Shown piece after piece: positions 1 through 13,000 of a DNA stretch of 64,000 nt. Position numbers and translations under genes: made by a program. The DNA is from Oegoconia quadripuncta (Eukaryota > Arthropoda > Insecta > Lepidoptera > Autostichidae), in the NCBI GenBank assembly GCA_949316235.1, contig OX438754.1, positions 2,651,501 through 2,715,500 on the forward strand. The letters are read 5' to 3'. The notes below the pieces were generated by a model. The model was not told the origin of the DNA. It searched no databases and worked only from the letters and a program-made list of their open reading frames with translations. The first letter of the stretch is position 1, and each line of letters starts with the position of its first letter.

Positions 1-459
1 AGAGCCCCAATGATGCGGACTTTTAAACTATATTTTGTTCTTTTTACGGTTCTGGACCCTGCCCTATCTGATACTACTAGAGTCTGGGCAATGAGTGCAT
101 CCTGAAAAAAAAATTAAAAATCTTCATATGGTATTACTAACTACAGCAGGAGAATTAAGTTTTGATACTTGAATATTTTTTGTTTTAATAACACTAAGAA
201 CTTGCAGAAGCTTTTGATAAATTCTTTACCAACATTCCAATTTCGACTACAAATTCTCTAAATTCATATCCCACACTCGCTGAATCGCTATTTAAACATA
301 ATGTGGGGAATGTGTAACTCTCATTTTAAATTTCGTCTTATTTGTTTGTTGCTCAATCACGGCGAAACGAATCGACGGATTTGAATGAAATTTGGTATAT
401 AGGTAGAATATACCCTGGATTGAGACATAGGATATTATTTATCCCCAGGTCACATAAGT

Positions 460-838
460 CGCCTCCGCAAAGTCAGTAATTTATTCAAATGGTTATGTAT
501 ACGGTTTTTCAATAAGGTTAGTGTTGATATACAAAATCTTCCTTCTATAAAACAGAAACTTAAAGTATATTATAAAATATCAGACTATTTCGATGATAAA
601 CATTCATGGACATACATGAATTCGCATATCAGGCTATTTCACAATTTAATTATGAAATGTATAAACCTATTTGTAACACTTGTTTTCAAGAACCGGTTTT
701 TAAAAGAGCAACCCCTCGAGTTTATTGGTTATTCTTCTCAGGAGAAAATTGCATTTTGAACAAGCAGTAGCTTAAAAAAATGTAAAATTGACTATTTTAA
801 GTGTACCTACAAAATAAAGCATTTTTTGAGTTTGAATG
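460..838 (+). repeat. Degraded 3' end of a Jockey/CR1-like LINE
   Basis: Plus-strand translation still reads like the extreme C-terminus of a non-LTR retrotransposon reverse transcriptase (a VDIQNLP-type motif, then YYKISDYFDDKHSWT). It is followed by the family's 3' untranslated region and an AATAAAGC end near 825. The same tail recurs at 18540, 30234, 32560, 59335 and 59695 on the plus strand and at 33592 on the minus strand. It is a 5'-truncated copy with no complete ORF. Confidence 0.7.
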
Positions 839-884
839 TTTTTGGAGTGTATGTATGTATTAATGTAAATATGTATGTAAGAGG

Positions 885-1115
885 CGAATATACGCAGCCC
901 TGGGATAGGGCTACGAATTTCTGCTCGTTGGGGTATTGACCATGGGACCGTGGGGTACGGATGCGCGTCAGCTCTTCAAAGAGCTGGTGTCGCGTCTGGT
1001 TGAAGTATCGAGTGTTCAGTTCAGACTTAAAGGGCTGGCAGCTACCTGGGCCAGCGCATAAGTCTTGCCATACAATGTGGCAACGCCGCTAGCATGTGTA
1101 ACATATGTTCTTCAT
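885..1115 (+). repeat. Non-LTR retrotransposon C-terminal remnant
   Basis: One frame reads PWGTDARQLFKELVSRL and, after a frame change, another reads YLGQRISLAIQCGNAASM. Blocks of this kind occur at the end of some insect LINE ORF2 proteins. The frame change shows that the copy is dead. The clade cannot be assigned from this stretch. Confidence 0.5.
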
Positions 1116-2009
1116 ATGACGTGAACGTATGTATCTTAAAAAACAGACAAGCAAATACTCTTTATTGTATAAATAAGGAAGGTAAATTTAAATATCTTAT
1201 AGAAATTACAAACTAGGCAGCCTTATCGCCGTTATCGTTAACGTATAAAATAATAAATAAAAGTTATTATTTTTTTCTCTTTTCACATGTTTTTGTTAAT
1301 ATCTTATAAATTATGTCCTATATGTATTATAAAATTATGTAAATGAGTGATACTATGCAGAATGTATGTATATGTAATGTATGTGTTTACACCGAAATAT
1401 TGAATTTGCCACCAAATAGTCGACTCTATTCATTTACAAAATTGTTACAAACCAGATACAAATCGGTTTTATTCAATGTAGCTGTGGCGGTGCGGCGGTA
1501 AATGATGTTTAATTCAATAAAATATAAATACACTTTATTGCACAAAAGGAAAATATACCTTTTACAAAACAATAGAATATATTTTTTTTTGATCTAATTT
1601 ATTTTCTTTTTTCTATAAAGCCTTTTTTTATTTGCCCCAAAAATATTTATAATAGGTATATTATTTTACATTAAATTTTCTTTATCAGGTACCTCCGGTA
1701 CTTTATGCACTTTAGTGATCTTTAGGAGGTACGTTAAATAAAAGCCTTACAAAATTCGGGGAAAATGATTTTAAGTTTTGGTATCATTTCTATGACGTAT
1801 TACGTTTCATTTTACACAGTATAATATTTGGGTGTTGTTGTTGGGTTGTCCGCCCGCCCTTTTTATTTTCTCAAACGAAAACGCATAAATTCCGATATTT
1901 TGTCATTTTTATTTATTTATTAACACAATCAAAAGACTTCATATAACACCACTGCACCGAAACAAATCTGGACTAAACCCCTCGTCGTCCACATGCTTTC
2001 ACCTGAGGG
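1116..2009. other. Gene-free AT-rich stretch with LINE tails
   Basis: Two short minus-strand LINE 3' tails are visible by their CTTTATTG ends (revcomp CAATAAAG) near 1157-1240 and 1530-1560. The rest is AT-rich with homopolymer runs and no supported gene. Confidence 0.5.
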
Positions 2010-2201
2010 CGGAGTGCGAGTTTTGTTTCGACTTAACTTTACTACCGCGTTCACGTTTACGTGACGATTTGTAATTGATTTGTATGGAGAAATGTGCAGC
2101 GCCTCTAGCGGATAGTTTGCAAAACGATTTTTTTCATAGGGACTTTTTTCGTAAACGCGAACGCGATGGTAAAGTTAAAAACGAGACAAAACTCACACTT
2201 C
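2010..2201. repeat. Long imperfect inverted repeat (fold-back element)
   Basis: An arm of about 52 bp at 2010-2061 is matched by its reverse complement at 2150-2201, with fewer than ten differences. The arms share a GTTTTGT block and a CGCGTTC-CGTTTACG block. A spacer of about 90 bp separates them. This fits a fold-back MITE; the element ends and target duplication are not clear. Confidence 0.6.
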
Positions 2202-2261
2202 GACGGCTTTTTGGCGGGAACTCGGCGAGTGAAGTAGCATTTTTCTTTATGTCTTAAAATT

Positions 2262-2515
2262 TGTGCATTCTAACTTTTGAAGCTTAATAATGGCAGAATA
2301 TTGTGCAGCAAACGTTAGTGTTGGTGTACAGGTGAAGGGAAGTGTAAATTAAAGTGCGTAACGGAGCTTTCGGGTTCCCACAAGAAGCCGCCAAAATCTT
2401 TTGTAAAGCATTCTGCCACTTTACTGAAGAATGACTTGACCGTGACTGTGACTAGACTCTGTATACGACGAATTACTTGTTTTGATTGAGACTGACCTAT
2501 AAACTGAAGAAATAA
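2262..2515 (+). repeat. Dispersed repeat, copy 1
   Basis: About 250 bp reappear in inverted orientation at 7975-8232 with high identity. The shared part includes a GGGTTCCCACAAGAAGCCGC block and a TCTGTATACGACGAATTA block. No coding frame is recognised. Both copies flank or lie inside the 3' half of gene B, which suggests a transposon family of unknown type. Confidence 0.6.
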
Positions 2516-2519
2516 GATA

Positions 2520-3482
2520 AATAAAAATTTTCACTCGAAACTGGCAGTAATGTCCCTCGACAATGAGGTTGACTGGTTGCCATCCTCAAAAATAAGAAGA
2601 AGAAGAAGAACTCACACTTCGCACGTTAGGAGTAATAGTGTTCTGTGCTTCGCACACTGGATGGACTACGGGCACTTTCTTGTAGTTGGTTCACAATGAT
2701 GTTAGCTATAGGTTTTTATAAATTTTTTTTTTTTAAATATATCATTAATTTAATTTTAAATTTGGTATTAATGAAAGAGTAAAATTGACATTCTCTGTAA
2801 TTTAACATTTTTATATTCCTTTGTATTATTTTGAAGATTAATTGTTATTAATTTTACAACTAGCTAAATTATGTATTGGTATGTTTACTAACTTGATTTG
2901 TAACTTTCAAAAGGTACTTATACTAGTTGTTTTCCCACAAAAATTTCGTTTAGGACAAAAGCGATTAATTGTTATGCATGCTGATTATTTTTGTATTAAA
3001 CTTTAATATTGTCCAATATTTGCACGTCATTGTAATGACTGAATTAGGCGGATCTTATTGTAACAACACCTAATCTAATGTAACTACCCTTTTCAAGAGC
3101 AAATAAATCATATTCTATTCTATTTTTAATGTAGTACGAATTTGCCTATGGAGGTTCCATCAGCCCCGAAACAAAACTAATTCACCATTTTATTTCGATC
3201 ATCAAATAATTTCCGTGCTACACGGCTAACCTCTACTATTACTATTGTCACAGTATAACGATAGTTATGCTGTGGTATTGTTGTGGATATTTCCATAGAC
3301 TAATTCTACGAGTTTGAACTTTCTCGAGTTTTTAATGATTTAGCGGAGTCTAGCACTATTTCGATTGCTCACACGGCAACATCTGGCCCGGTAACATTGT
3401 CCAGCCATATGAGGAAGTTGGTTACTTTATCATAAAAAATAAAACAACAGGATTAATTTTAGTGCATATTTTAAAAATATAA
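2520..3482. other. 3' flank of gene B with a short retroelement tail
   Basis: Contains an (AAG)n run near 2600 and, at about 3003-3120, a retroelement tail (TTGCACGTCATTGTAATGAC, ending AAATAAATCAT-TTCTA repeats) that recurs near 34622 and 35615. Gene B ends at 3483 on the minus strand. A minus-strand AATAAA lies at 3189-3194 and could serve as its poly(A) signal, but this is not shown. Confidence 0.5.
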
Positions 3483-6400
3483 TTATAATTTAGTCTTCTG
3501 ATATTGTAATACGGTTTCTCGTCGATCACAAGTTCCGACATCACAAGGCTCTTCTATTATCTTGGCATCGCGGGGTAAAAAAATGGACACCACCAATCCA
3601 GCTGAAAAAAAAAAACAACTTCGCTAAAGCACAGTTGAAGCTGCAGTTCACCCTATCTACAACTTTCCGATACCAAATCGCATTTCAGGGGCAATTCATG
3701 TAATTTCAGCGATAGGTCCACTGTCGGACATAAGCTTCTCTCGAGCAGGACTTTAAACTCTACACTGTCCAGGGTTAGCAATTGCAGATTTTTTGAGAGC
3801 TCTACTGCCCTTATCCAATGCTTTTACGACTTCTACGGGAAGAGAGTTGCTCGTATTCTACTCTGACGGCAACTACAGGGATGTTTTTATGTAGGTACTA
3901 GGTATATGCCACAATCAATAAAGTAAATAAATAATGAAATGAATAACTAAATAAATAACAAATAAATAAATATCATTGGACATACACAATGCCATCTAGT
4001 TCCACATTAAACAACTATAGGCTTGTATTGTGGATACCAGATGGGTGATACAACATAAATATTTTTTTTTGTAAATAAATACTGATTTAGAAATTAAAAC
4101 ACACACACAGAGCCATCTACTTCCACAGTAAGCAACTATAGGTTTGTGTTGTGAATACTAGATGGTTGATATACTACATACATTTTTTTGTAAATAAATA
4201 CTTATTATAAATGAAAAACATCCATAACTCGGGTACACAATGTCCGTATTCATCACATAAACATATGCCCCTAGCGAGATTCCAACCCGCGACCTTTTGG
4301 TATAGTGGCCTTCAAAGACGTTCACCTCATTAAAACAGTATGAGACAAGTAGCTACTTGAAAAATTTCTACTACTAGTTTTTAGAACACAAACATGATAC
4401 TTATATGATTAAAATCAATTTGCTGCTACTTTCTATGAAGTTCTATTCTTTCTGTGTATTTGTAGTACTGTGTATATGTTTATTTAAAAAAAATATTTGG
4501 AATGATAATTACTTGACATTGGTCTCGATTCGGATGTACAACGAACTAAACTAAATTTAAATTATATGTATCCTTTTCTAACCACTAATACATGAAAAGG
4601 ACGACATGTAATTAAGTCCTGTCAAATTAAGTAAAAGGATCAAAACAAGCACTTCTTTATCAATATTAGGTGTACACCTAGCGACGTCACGATTAAATAA
4701 CTATGGAGCGACTTGTTTGGACAGCTCTCAACTTAATTTGACAGGACTTAATTTATAGTCGTCCCTTTCATGTTAATAGTGTTAGAAAGGGATGTATCTG
4801 CTTTAAATTTAGTTAGTTCGTTGTACATCCGAATCGAGACCATTGGTGTCGATTCGGATGTACACCAACTAAACTAAAACCAGTTTTAAAGTAGTACTGT
4901 CTCCCTGGAACAGTACGATGCGAATGCACCACTCCTAAACTGGTTTTAGTTTAGTTGGTGTACATCCGAATCGACACCATTGTATTTTATTAATAATCTG
5001 TACCTACTTCGATAATTCTGTGACATTTTGTAAAATTGAAAATATTGTATTTGATTAGTAATTTGTTGAGTGATGTTTGCATGCTGCAGTACTATATTAA
5101 TTCTGTGATGCTGCTTAAAATAAATTATTTGAATATGATTTGAATTTGAATTAATTTTATGTATGATGCTAATTTAGGAAACTCTCGAGAAAACAAGCGA
5201 TTAAAATAAAAGAGCTGAACCGATTTTGATAAAACATACCTAAGAACCACCGCTTTGAAATTAAAAAAAAACGCATCCAAATCGGTTCACCTGTTTAAGA
5301 GCTACGGTACCACAGACAAACACAAAAATACATAGCGGTGAAACTTATAACACTGAGGGGTGTTACTCCATTGCGTGTTTTTAATATTTGTATACTAAAC
5401 GAAGGCACTGGTTATTGACCACTTATTATGAAAATCGGTTAAACCGTTTCGAAAATATTTAGCGTTTAACACAGTTGTTTGGTATATTTGGATCATATGA
5501 CAGGTAATTTTTAATCTATAGTTGTTATAAGTCGTTAATAAAATGTTAGCTGGCTACTAATAATTTTGACATGAAGTTGAAAATCACTAACATGTTACTA
5601 GGACTACATAGCCCGCGACCGTGGGGGTGCACTGGTCGGCCAGCAACTCTGCTATCAGCTGCACGCTGAAGAAGCCGAACCCTCTCGCCACCACAACTGA
5701 GAGACATGTCGCCATACCTCTGCAAAACAATTAAAAACATGAAGCTTTAATTATGCAACCTAATTTAATTCGATATTTCCAAAAATTTTCTCTTAACTTT
5801 TTAGATCTAGATAATATCCTGCTTATACATATAAAATTTCATTAGAATCGGTGCATTCATTTCCAAAAATTTGGGCTCGTAAGTTTGTATTGAATGTCGT
5901 ATGGGATAGATCCTCTTAAAAGTGAATCATTCTATGTCAATGTTCAATCGTGTTCAACCTGCCCCCCGACCGCCTAACTCAAAGCTATAGCTAGAGCGAT
6001 AGCAAAGTACTGTCCGCCTTTGTCATTGTGTTACGATATGACAAGGACGGACAGTGCATTGACGTTATAAACGATAGCAATTTCCAAAGCAATTGAGTTA
6101 GGCGGTCGGGGGGCGGGTTGAACGAACTGTAGTTGTAGGAGTAAAAAACGTTTCTTTTTGCTATGTTTTACCGTGATAAAAATTAGTTTTTAATTCGACA
6201 TACAAGTTCAAGTTCTGAACCCGTGACCTTTTGATAGAACAATCAGCGTTTCTAACCTAACTACACCAAGCAGGTTGTCATATGAACTGCTATTGCCGAA
6301 AAACAATAAAATGTACTTTCCCTTCAAAATTATTTTGTATCAAACAAAAAAAGCATCCTTCTAAGCCCGTATATTTTGACGGAGAACTACGGAACCCTAC

Positions 6401-9400
6401 ACAGCGCGTGGTCCGACACGCACTTGCCCGGTTTAAGTATTAAATATTGCTTGTTTCCAAATAAGTATTAGTCAAGGTATTATTAAACACAAATCTGATA
6501 ACCCACAAAATTTAAACCAATTTCTAGGCATTTCCTCATTCGTCAAAACCTAAACATATTTTTGTATGGAAAGTGGCTACGCCGTTTGCTCCTTATGTTC
6601 GGTCTAGTACTATTTATACGTCTGTGGCATAAGGGTAAGTTACAAACCTTAGATGTGTAGGATTCAATTCCACCAAATAAGTATTGACGTTGCCCAAAAT
6701 AAAAGATACGTAAAGAAATAAGAAGAACAGGATTATGCTCAACGCTGGAATCTTGACGTAGAGCAGAGCGACCCCACAGGCCGCCGACATCACGAACACT
6801 GCGATTGTCATTCGTCTCTTTCCCACCCAACCGACAGTAAAGGAAAGGATGAAGGTGGAGACTCCACCGAATCCCGATTGGACCATCACCGTGTAAAGAG
6901 TCAATGGTTTGATGACGTCGTCACAATCGGTGGATGTCTGGAAAAATAAATTGATATTACTTCGATATCCCAGCAGGCTCGATCCCCAGCGGGGTACATG
7001 TTTAGTACTCGGTTTGGTTGGTGGTAGGGCATTTTAAATGTCCGCCTGGCTAGCAACCACCATCTTATCTAAATCTGCCGCCAAACAGCAAAGTTAATAG
7101 CATTGTTGTGTTCCGGTTGTCAGAGATAAGAGAGCCAGTTCCCCAAATATTTGGGTTTCCGAGTCAGTACGCTTCCACCTTCGACCTCATCTTTACTTAA
7201 CGTCAGGTGTAATTGAGGTCAAGTGCACCCGTTGTGCATAAAAAAAAGAAAAACTTATTAGGTAAAAAAATACGTGCATCAGGCTGGCCCGACTTTGACT
7301 TAGGAATGTACTCCAGCCGCTAATATCATTTAACCCATTAAGTAAATTATGAATTCTTATAAAAAAACCTTTATCCCAAATGGGATGGTCAGGCATAAAC
7401 CAAACATTAGCGTTGGGTGTTCCAATCAGAGTCAACATTCAGGGTCCACCCTTCGAAATATACAGAAATGCACACGTGACAGGGGATCGCCGTTAAAACG
7501 TGCAAGTCTTTGGTGGAAAGTCCCTTAGTCGCGTTTTACGATATCCACGATATCAAGAGACGGATTGGTATTGGTTCTATTATTTAAACATGCCGAAAAA
7601 GTCTTTGCAGAAGTAGGTACTAAGGGCCTTATTAATAAATCGATCTTGAGATATAGCTCGTGTCTCATTCTCAATACTATTTTTTTTAAACTGTTTTAAT
7701 ATGCAACCTCAAGCTTCAACTTGAGAACGGTTTATTAATGCGGGCCCTACATCGATTCTATTTGAGCCTGTCTATTGACATTGTATTTGGCAAGATAATT
7801 ATATTTTCTAGACAAGACTAGGGACTAGATAATTGGAGTAGTGTCAAATATTTATTAACTTCAAACTTCAAGCATTTATTTCAACGTTAGATACTTTTTT
7901 TTTGTTTCTTTTTTTTCGTTTATTTTCTCTCCTCTAGGAGAAGGCAAAGGGATCTAAAAACAGCCATGTCTGATTTCTTTAGTTTGTAAGTCAGTCTCAG
8001 TCAAAACAAGTAATTCGTCGTATACTTGGCGTATACAGAGTCTAGTCACGGTCAAGTCATTCTTCAGTAAAGTGGCAGAATGCTTTACAAAAGATTTTGG
8101 CGGCTTCTTGTGGGAACCCGAAAGCTCCGTTACGCACTTTAATTTACACTTCCCTTCACTTGTACACCATCACTAACTTTTGCTGCACAATATTCTGCCA
8201 TTATTAAGCTTCAAAAGTCAGAATGCACAAATAATAAGAATTATAAAAAAAAATTGCAACTTCACTTGCCGAGATCCCGCCGAAAAGCGGGATATATGAT
8301 ATCATTTGTTGAATGTCAATTCAAAACTACTGGAAATAAAAGAGGTTTATTGCATTTATCTGTCAGTCGGTATGTCCAAGCTACTACCGCTTCGGAAAGG
8401 GAAATCATCTGTAGGGAAAGAAGCGGCGCAAGAAACCCACAGGATCATTGTTGTCCTTTTTTTTTAAATAAAATATATAATTAATACAATTTTATAATTT
8501 TGGGGAGCTAGTCGAAGTACACCTAGCGTGTTTGTCATTCAGGTAGTCGCTAATTTTATAATAACCTTTTTTGCTAATGTTATTTTGACATGATCTTTAA
8601 ATTAATGATATTCTCAAGGTTATAAAAGCGTATACAGTGTCCCACAAATGATGTATTAACTTTGCTTAGTCTGAACATAGGGGTAGCCAATTTGGTCTTA
8701 ATTACATTTTTTAATTAGCTTGGGATGTCCCACCTGTAAAGTACTCGCCTATACTTTTCCATGTCTCTATCCAGTGCAATATCCATCCATTTCATGTTTC
8801 ACATTCTGATTGTCGCGCCATCGCTTTGTGATTCTCCCTGTGCCGCGCGTATTTATTATTATTTTATTTTACTTACTAAATTGCTTGCGGTGGACGCCGC
8901 TGTCCTGGCCACTTGGCAGAATGTTTGCCCTTCCTTGCTGTCTCCATTGAAATAAGCGTTGGTCATCGTAGGGATCCACATAGTGTACCCTGTTGATCTG
9001 AAAGTTAAGGTTTTTGTAACAAAGAGACTTGTTTTAGTAAGATATTTACGAGTATAGATCTTGGCGTATTATTTCTCGTCCCAATCCAATGTCTGCGAGA
9101 AGAACTCGGAGCAATTGTGAATTTGGAGTACTTTATACTATATGTGTAACCATCACATGGTCAATGAAGAGATTTACAAAGCGTATCAATCAATGTCTCT
9201 CCATCGACTATTTCTGTGGGGTGGTTTGTGATGTGTGCGTAATTATGATGCTATTACCTCTGACTCCATAAAGTTAATACTATGATGATATCGCTTCCGG
9301 AGCTAAGCTCATACCGAAAGGGAGAGCGTGTTGTACCGGCGGCAGACGTAGAATTACTCCCCAGAGAAGAATGCTCCCCCAAACACAAACTCTTCCCATC

Positions 9401-10017
9401 TGGGATTGCCCACGCTGAATGCGTGAGAATAGTCTCGTCCGACAAACCTGGACTCCGGAAGGATAATAATCATAAGGACAGAATTGTCGGCACACAAAAA
9501 TGGTTGTAGCAAAATCAGCCATTATACAGACAATTGGCGCGTCCACAATAAAATCATAAAAATTAATAGCGTGGGAAAAGAATTCCCTTAAACTAATTAA
9601 AGTAGGTATGCTATGTACTAGATAAAATATGTTACAATATACTACATTATACCTAAGCACTTAATCCTATAACTAGTTTCTTATACTATACATAACACTA
9701 ATCAATTACAATATTGTGTGACGCAGTCACCACATTTCTATTGGCCAAATTGTACGTGATACCCTTGTTTGTTTGTGTGTAAACGCTTTATTCTACAAAA
9801 AGGCAATACATTGCATTGATACAGAATTTGAGTACAACGACGGACTTATCCCATAGAGGGATTTCTTCCATCAACTATGGTTGACGCCCTATCTACTGTT
9901 TTCTAACTATGGGGTTAGTTAGAAAATTAGGGCGTATACAAATTACAGCAAATTCAAACTAAAACAAATACATACACGCATATATGAATAACATGTAATA
10001 ATACATAACTATACCTT

Positions 10018-10063
<46 letters not shown>

Positions 10064-13000
10064 CTACATACTAATAAATAATACATATAAATAAATAAAC
10101 CCTTACTACCAACTTTCTGTAAAATGTATTTTCTTTTCTGTTGTGCAATAAAGTATATTAGTTAACCCACGGCGAAAACGACGGGTGTATGTGTTTGACG
10201 ACGTTGTGTGTGTGTCCAGTCTTTGTCCGGAGATATTTAGCTTTTCTTGTAACATAGTTCTTTTGGTAAATTTGGATGATATCACAGCCTTTCGAGGGGT
10301 TTTATAATTTTCCATTTATAGTCATAATTGTATTGTACAAAAGTTTTTAGGAGTTAGGAGTAGTTTAACCCATTTTTTGTGAGTTCAATAGGACGTTGAA
10401 TGTTTTGCTACCATTAATTGTTGAGAAACAGAAGAACTTACGTCATATAAGCACACAATAGAAGATAGTAAAGCTTCAAAGAATTCTTGAGGAGTGGCGG
10501 CTTGAACAACGGAGCAGTCTGGTCCCACATGGTACGAAGGAAGGAGGTCTCCGAATTAATCTGAATAGCGTCTTCCAAGTAGAGCGCCTTGACCTGTGGA
10601 AGAAATTACCAAGATAAAGAAGGAACAGGATTGATCTATATTAGCAGTATAGTGAATTTGTATTTGACAATGCCTCTTGATTAGTTTGTAAGTTAATCAA
10701 CATTTCCTCTTTACATAGCTACCTACTATATTTTATTTTACATAATTCATTTGTCTACATGATACAATTAGTAAGCTATTTTTTCATTTACAATATTGAC
10801 TTGCCAAGTGCTCTAAGGATGCTTGTGGAAATAAATAAGTTTGAGTATGAGTGATTGATCTTTTTTTTTTTTGAAACCTAACGGTCGTATTGACGGCTCA
10901 GTCTCAGGAATGAGATCGAATCTCACTCTCAATAATATATTATATATTTGATACTGTTCAGGCGGAAGAAATAGAATAATCTCAAGTAGGTATCATTCTA
11001 TAAGTTTTTGTCAGTCTTGGGATAGTTTTATTAGTACGAGCCTTCTTTAATGTCTTGTTACACTTATATACAGGTTATATTTATATTTATGTGTGTTTGG
11101 AAAATAAATGGTATTAATTAATGGTATTAAAGATAGTCTTTGATATTTGAGAACTACTCGGCATCTGTTTAAAGAATCTACAGCAAATAGAAGTGTATCA
11201 GGATACATGGATAGGTACTTACTCGTATATATAAAATTTTGTAAGATTTTTTTTTATTTCTTGTCGTTTTCTAGTACCTTAAACGCCTCGTTAAATCGCA
11301 AATATACACGTAGATATCCATTTTATAGTGATGCTGATGAATTGATGATTGATGGATGATGAGATTGACAAATTATGTGAATATCTAATGTTGATAATTT
11401 AAGCACCCGCGCATAAAAAAGTCGGAAAACTTTATTTAGGCCACAATTAAATGGGGAAATAAAAAAGATTCACCTACAAACAGCTCGATACTCTATATAC
11501 ACCAAAAGAGTCATCTATCAGTTTTTACAAGAACGTACTGTAACGTACTTACTTAGCTATATAGCGTGTTGTATATTCTGGTACTGGGTATAATAGATAC
11601 TTTAAAATAAATAAATACCAAGCTTTTAACATGTTTCACTATCAAAACTAAACATGTCTATGCAAAATTTCGATTAAGGAGTTCCCCTTGTGAAGAAACA
11701 ATCCTGACTGGAGCATCGTCTAATTCATACCGAAAATTACAAATATACGAAGAAAGTCAGGCTAAATGTATATGTGTGCCTGTGGAATATGTGTGCTTTA
11801 TCTAAGTTAAAAAAGTTCATAGCGTTACTCACAGGAAAGCTGTCCTTTTTGAATCCAGTATTACATTTATAAATAGAGCTCATTACATCCATTGCTTTGT
11901 CGTCCCGACCCTTATTGAGCAGGTACTTGGGGCTCTCGTACAAGAAGACGATCCAAACAATTCCAAGGAATCCTGGCAGGCTGATGATCAGCATAAGAAG
12001 GCGCCATGGACGGTACTCCAAGGATAGCCAGGAGATTTGTAGTCGAAAGGTCAGGATCAACACTGGGAGGGCGAACACTGGAGAAAATGAAAACCAGTAA
12101 GCTCGAATAGTTTATTCTTGTAAAAGACAAGAGATATTATTTAAAATCTTACAAATAGCCGCTCTGTCAATATGGTTGATTATTACATCGCTTTATTTGT
12201 CGCATCGATAGGTTCACGAGCGAAAACATTACTATTTAGTATATTTTAATTTATTTTTGGAACACTGGACCATTTATTAAAAATGTAACCGGTTATTGTG
12301 TTACAATAATAAAAAAGCTATCATTTTTATAAAAAAAATCATGTCACTGTCGCTGAAAATTACGAAATCGTCAACATAGAAGTTTAGTTTTAATGCTGAT
12401 ATTTAGGTTTTTTTTTACAGAATTATCAAACCATTTTTCGATATTCTTTTCGGTTATTGTGTTTCTTTGTTTCTTTTTCATTCTATAATAATTTTTGTGT
12501 AGTAGAATTCAACAATCTTTCTTCACATTGGAAGCTCAAAGATTCATCTTTTCGTCAGATTTCGTACCTAAACTGGCCTGGCCTAAAGTAAGCCACAGAA
12601 TTGGTCAAATATGTACGATTGTGATTTCCATTATTCTCTTACCATTGACATTGAATTGCAGAGTAAGTGTTTGTGAAATCATACAATTTTGTTGTGCTCT
12701 GAGAAGCGCATCTATACGAGTATCTGAATGCTTCTGGCAAAATGAAGAGCGCAGCTTCCACCCACAGCACATGCTGAGTCTGGACCATTTCGTTGCCCTG
12801 TTTCTGTCCACGTCTCTGTTATCATTTTTAACAAATTTTGTAAACCAATTTACTGTTGTAGGTATGTGTATAATGTTGATTAAGTGACTTGTGACATGAT
12901 CGACGAATAAATTTATTCTATTTTATTGAAAAATGTTTAGGTTCACAATTAGTTTCTATTGCAAAGGCAAATTTCAAACCAGCACTAGTAGCATGACAGG

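Noticed and set aside
9280..9660. 126-codon minus-strand frame as a missing transporter exon
   Set aside because: It lies wholly in the solo LTR repeated at 48969-50215; the real exon 6 is at 8877-8997.
12495..12887. 130-codon plus-strand frame as a gene
   Set aside because: Antisense within gene B intron 3, no recognisable domain, and followed by a retroelement-like AATAAA end; left as unassigned sequence.
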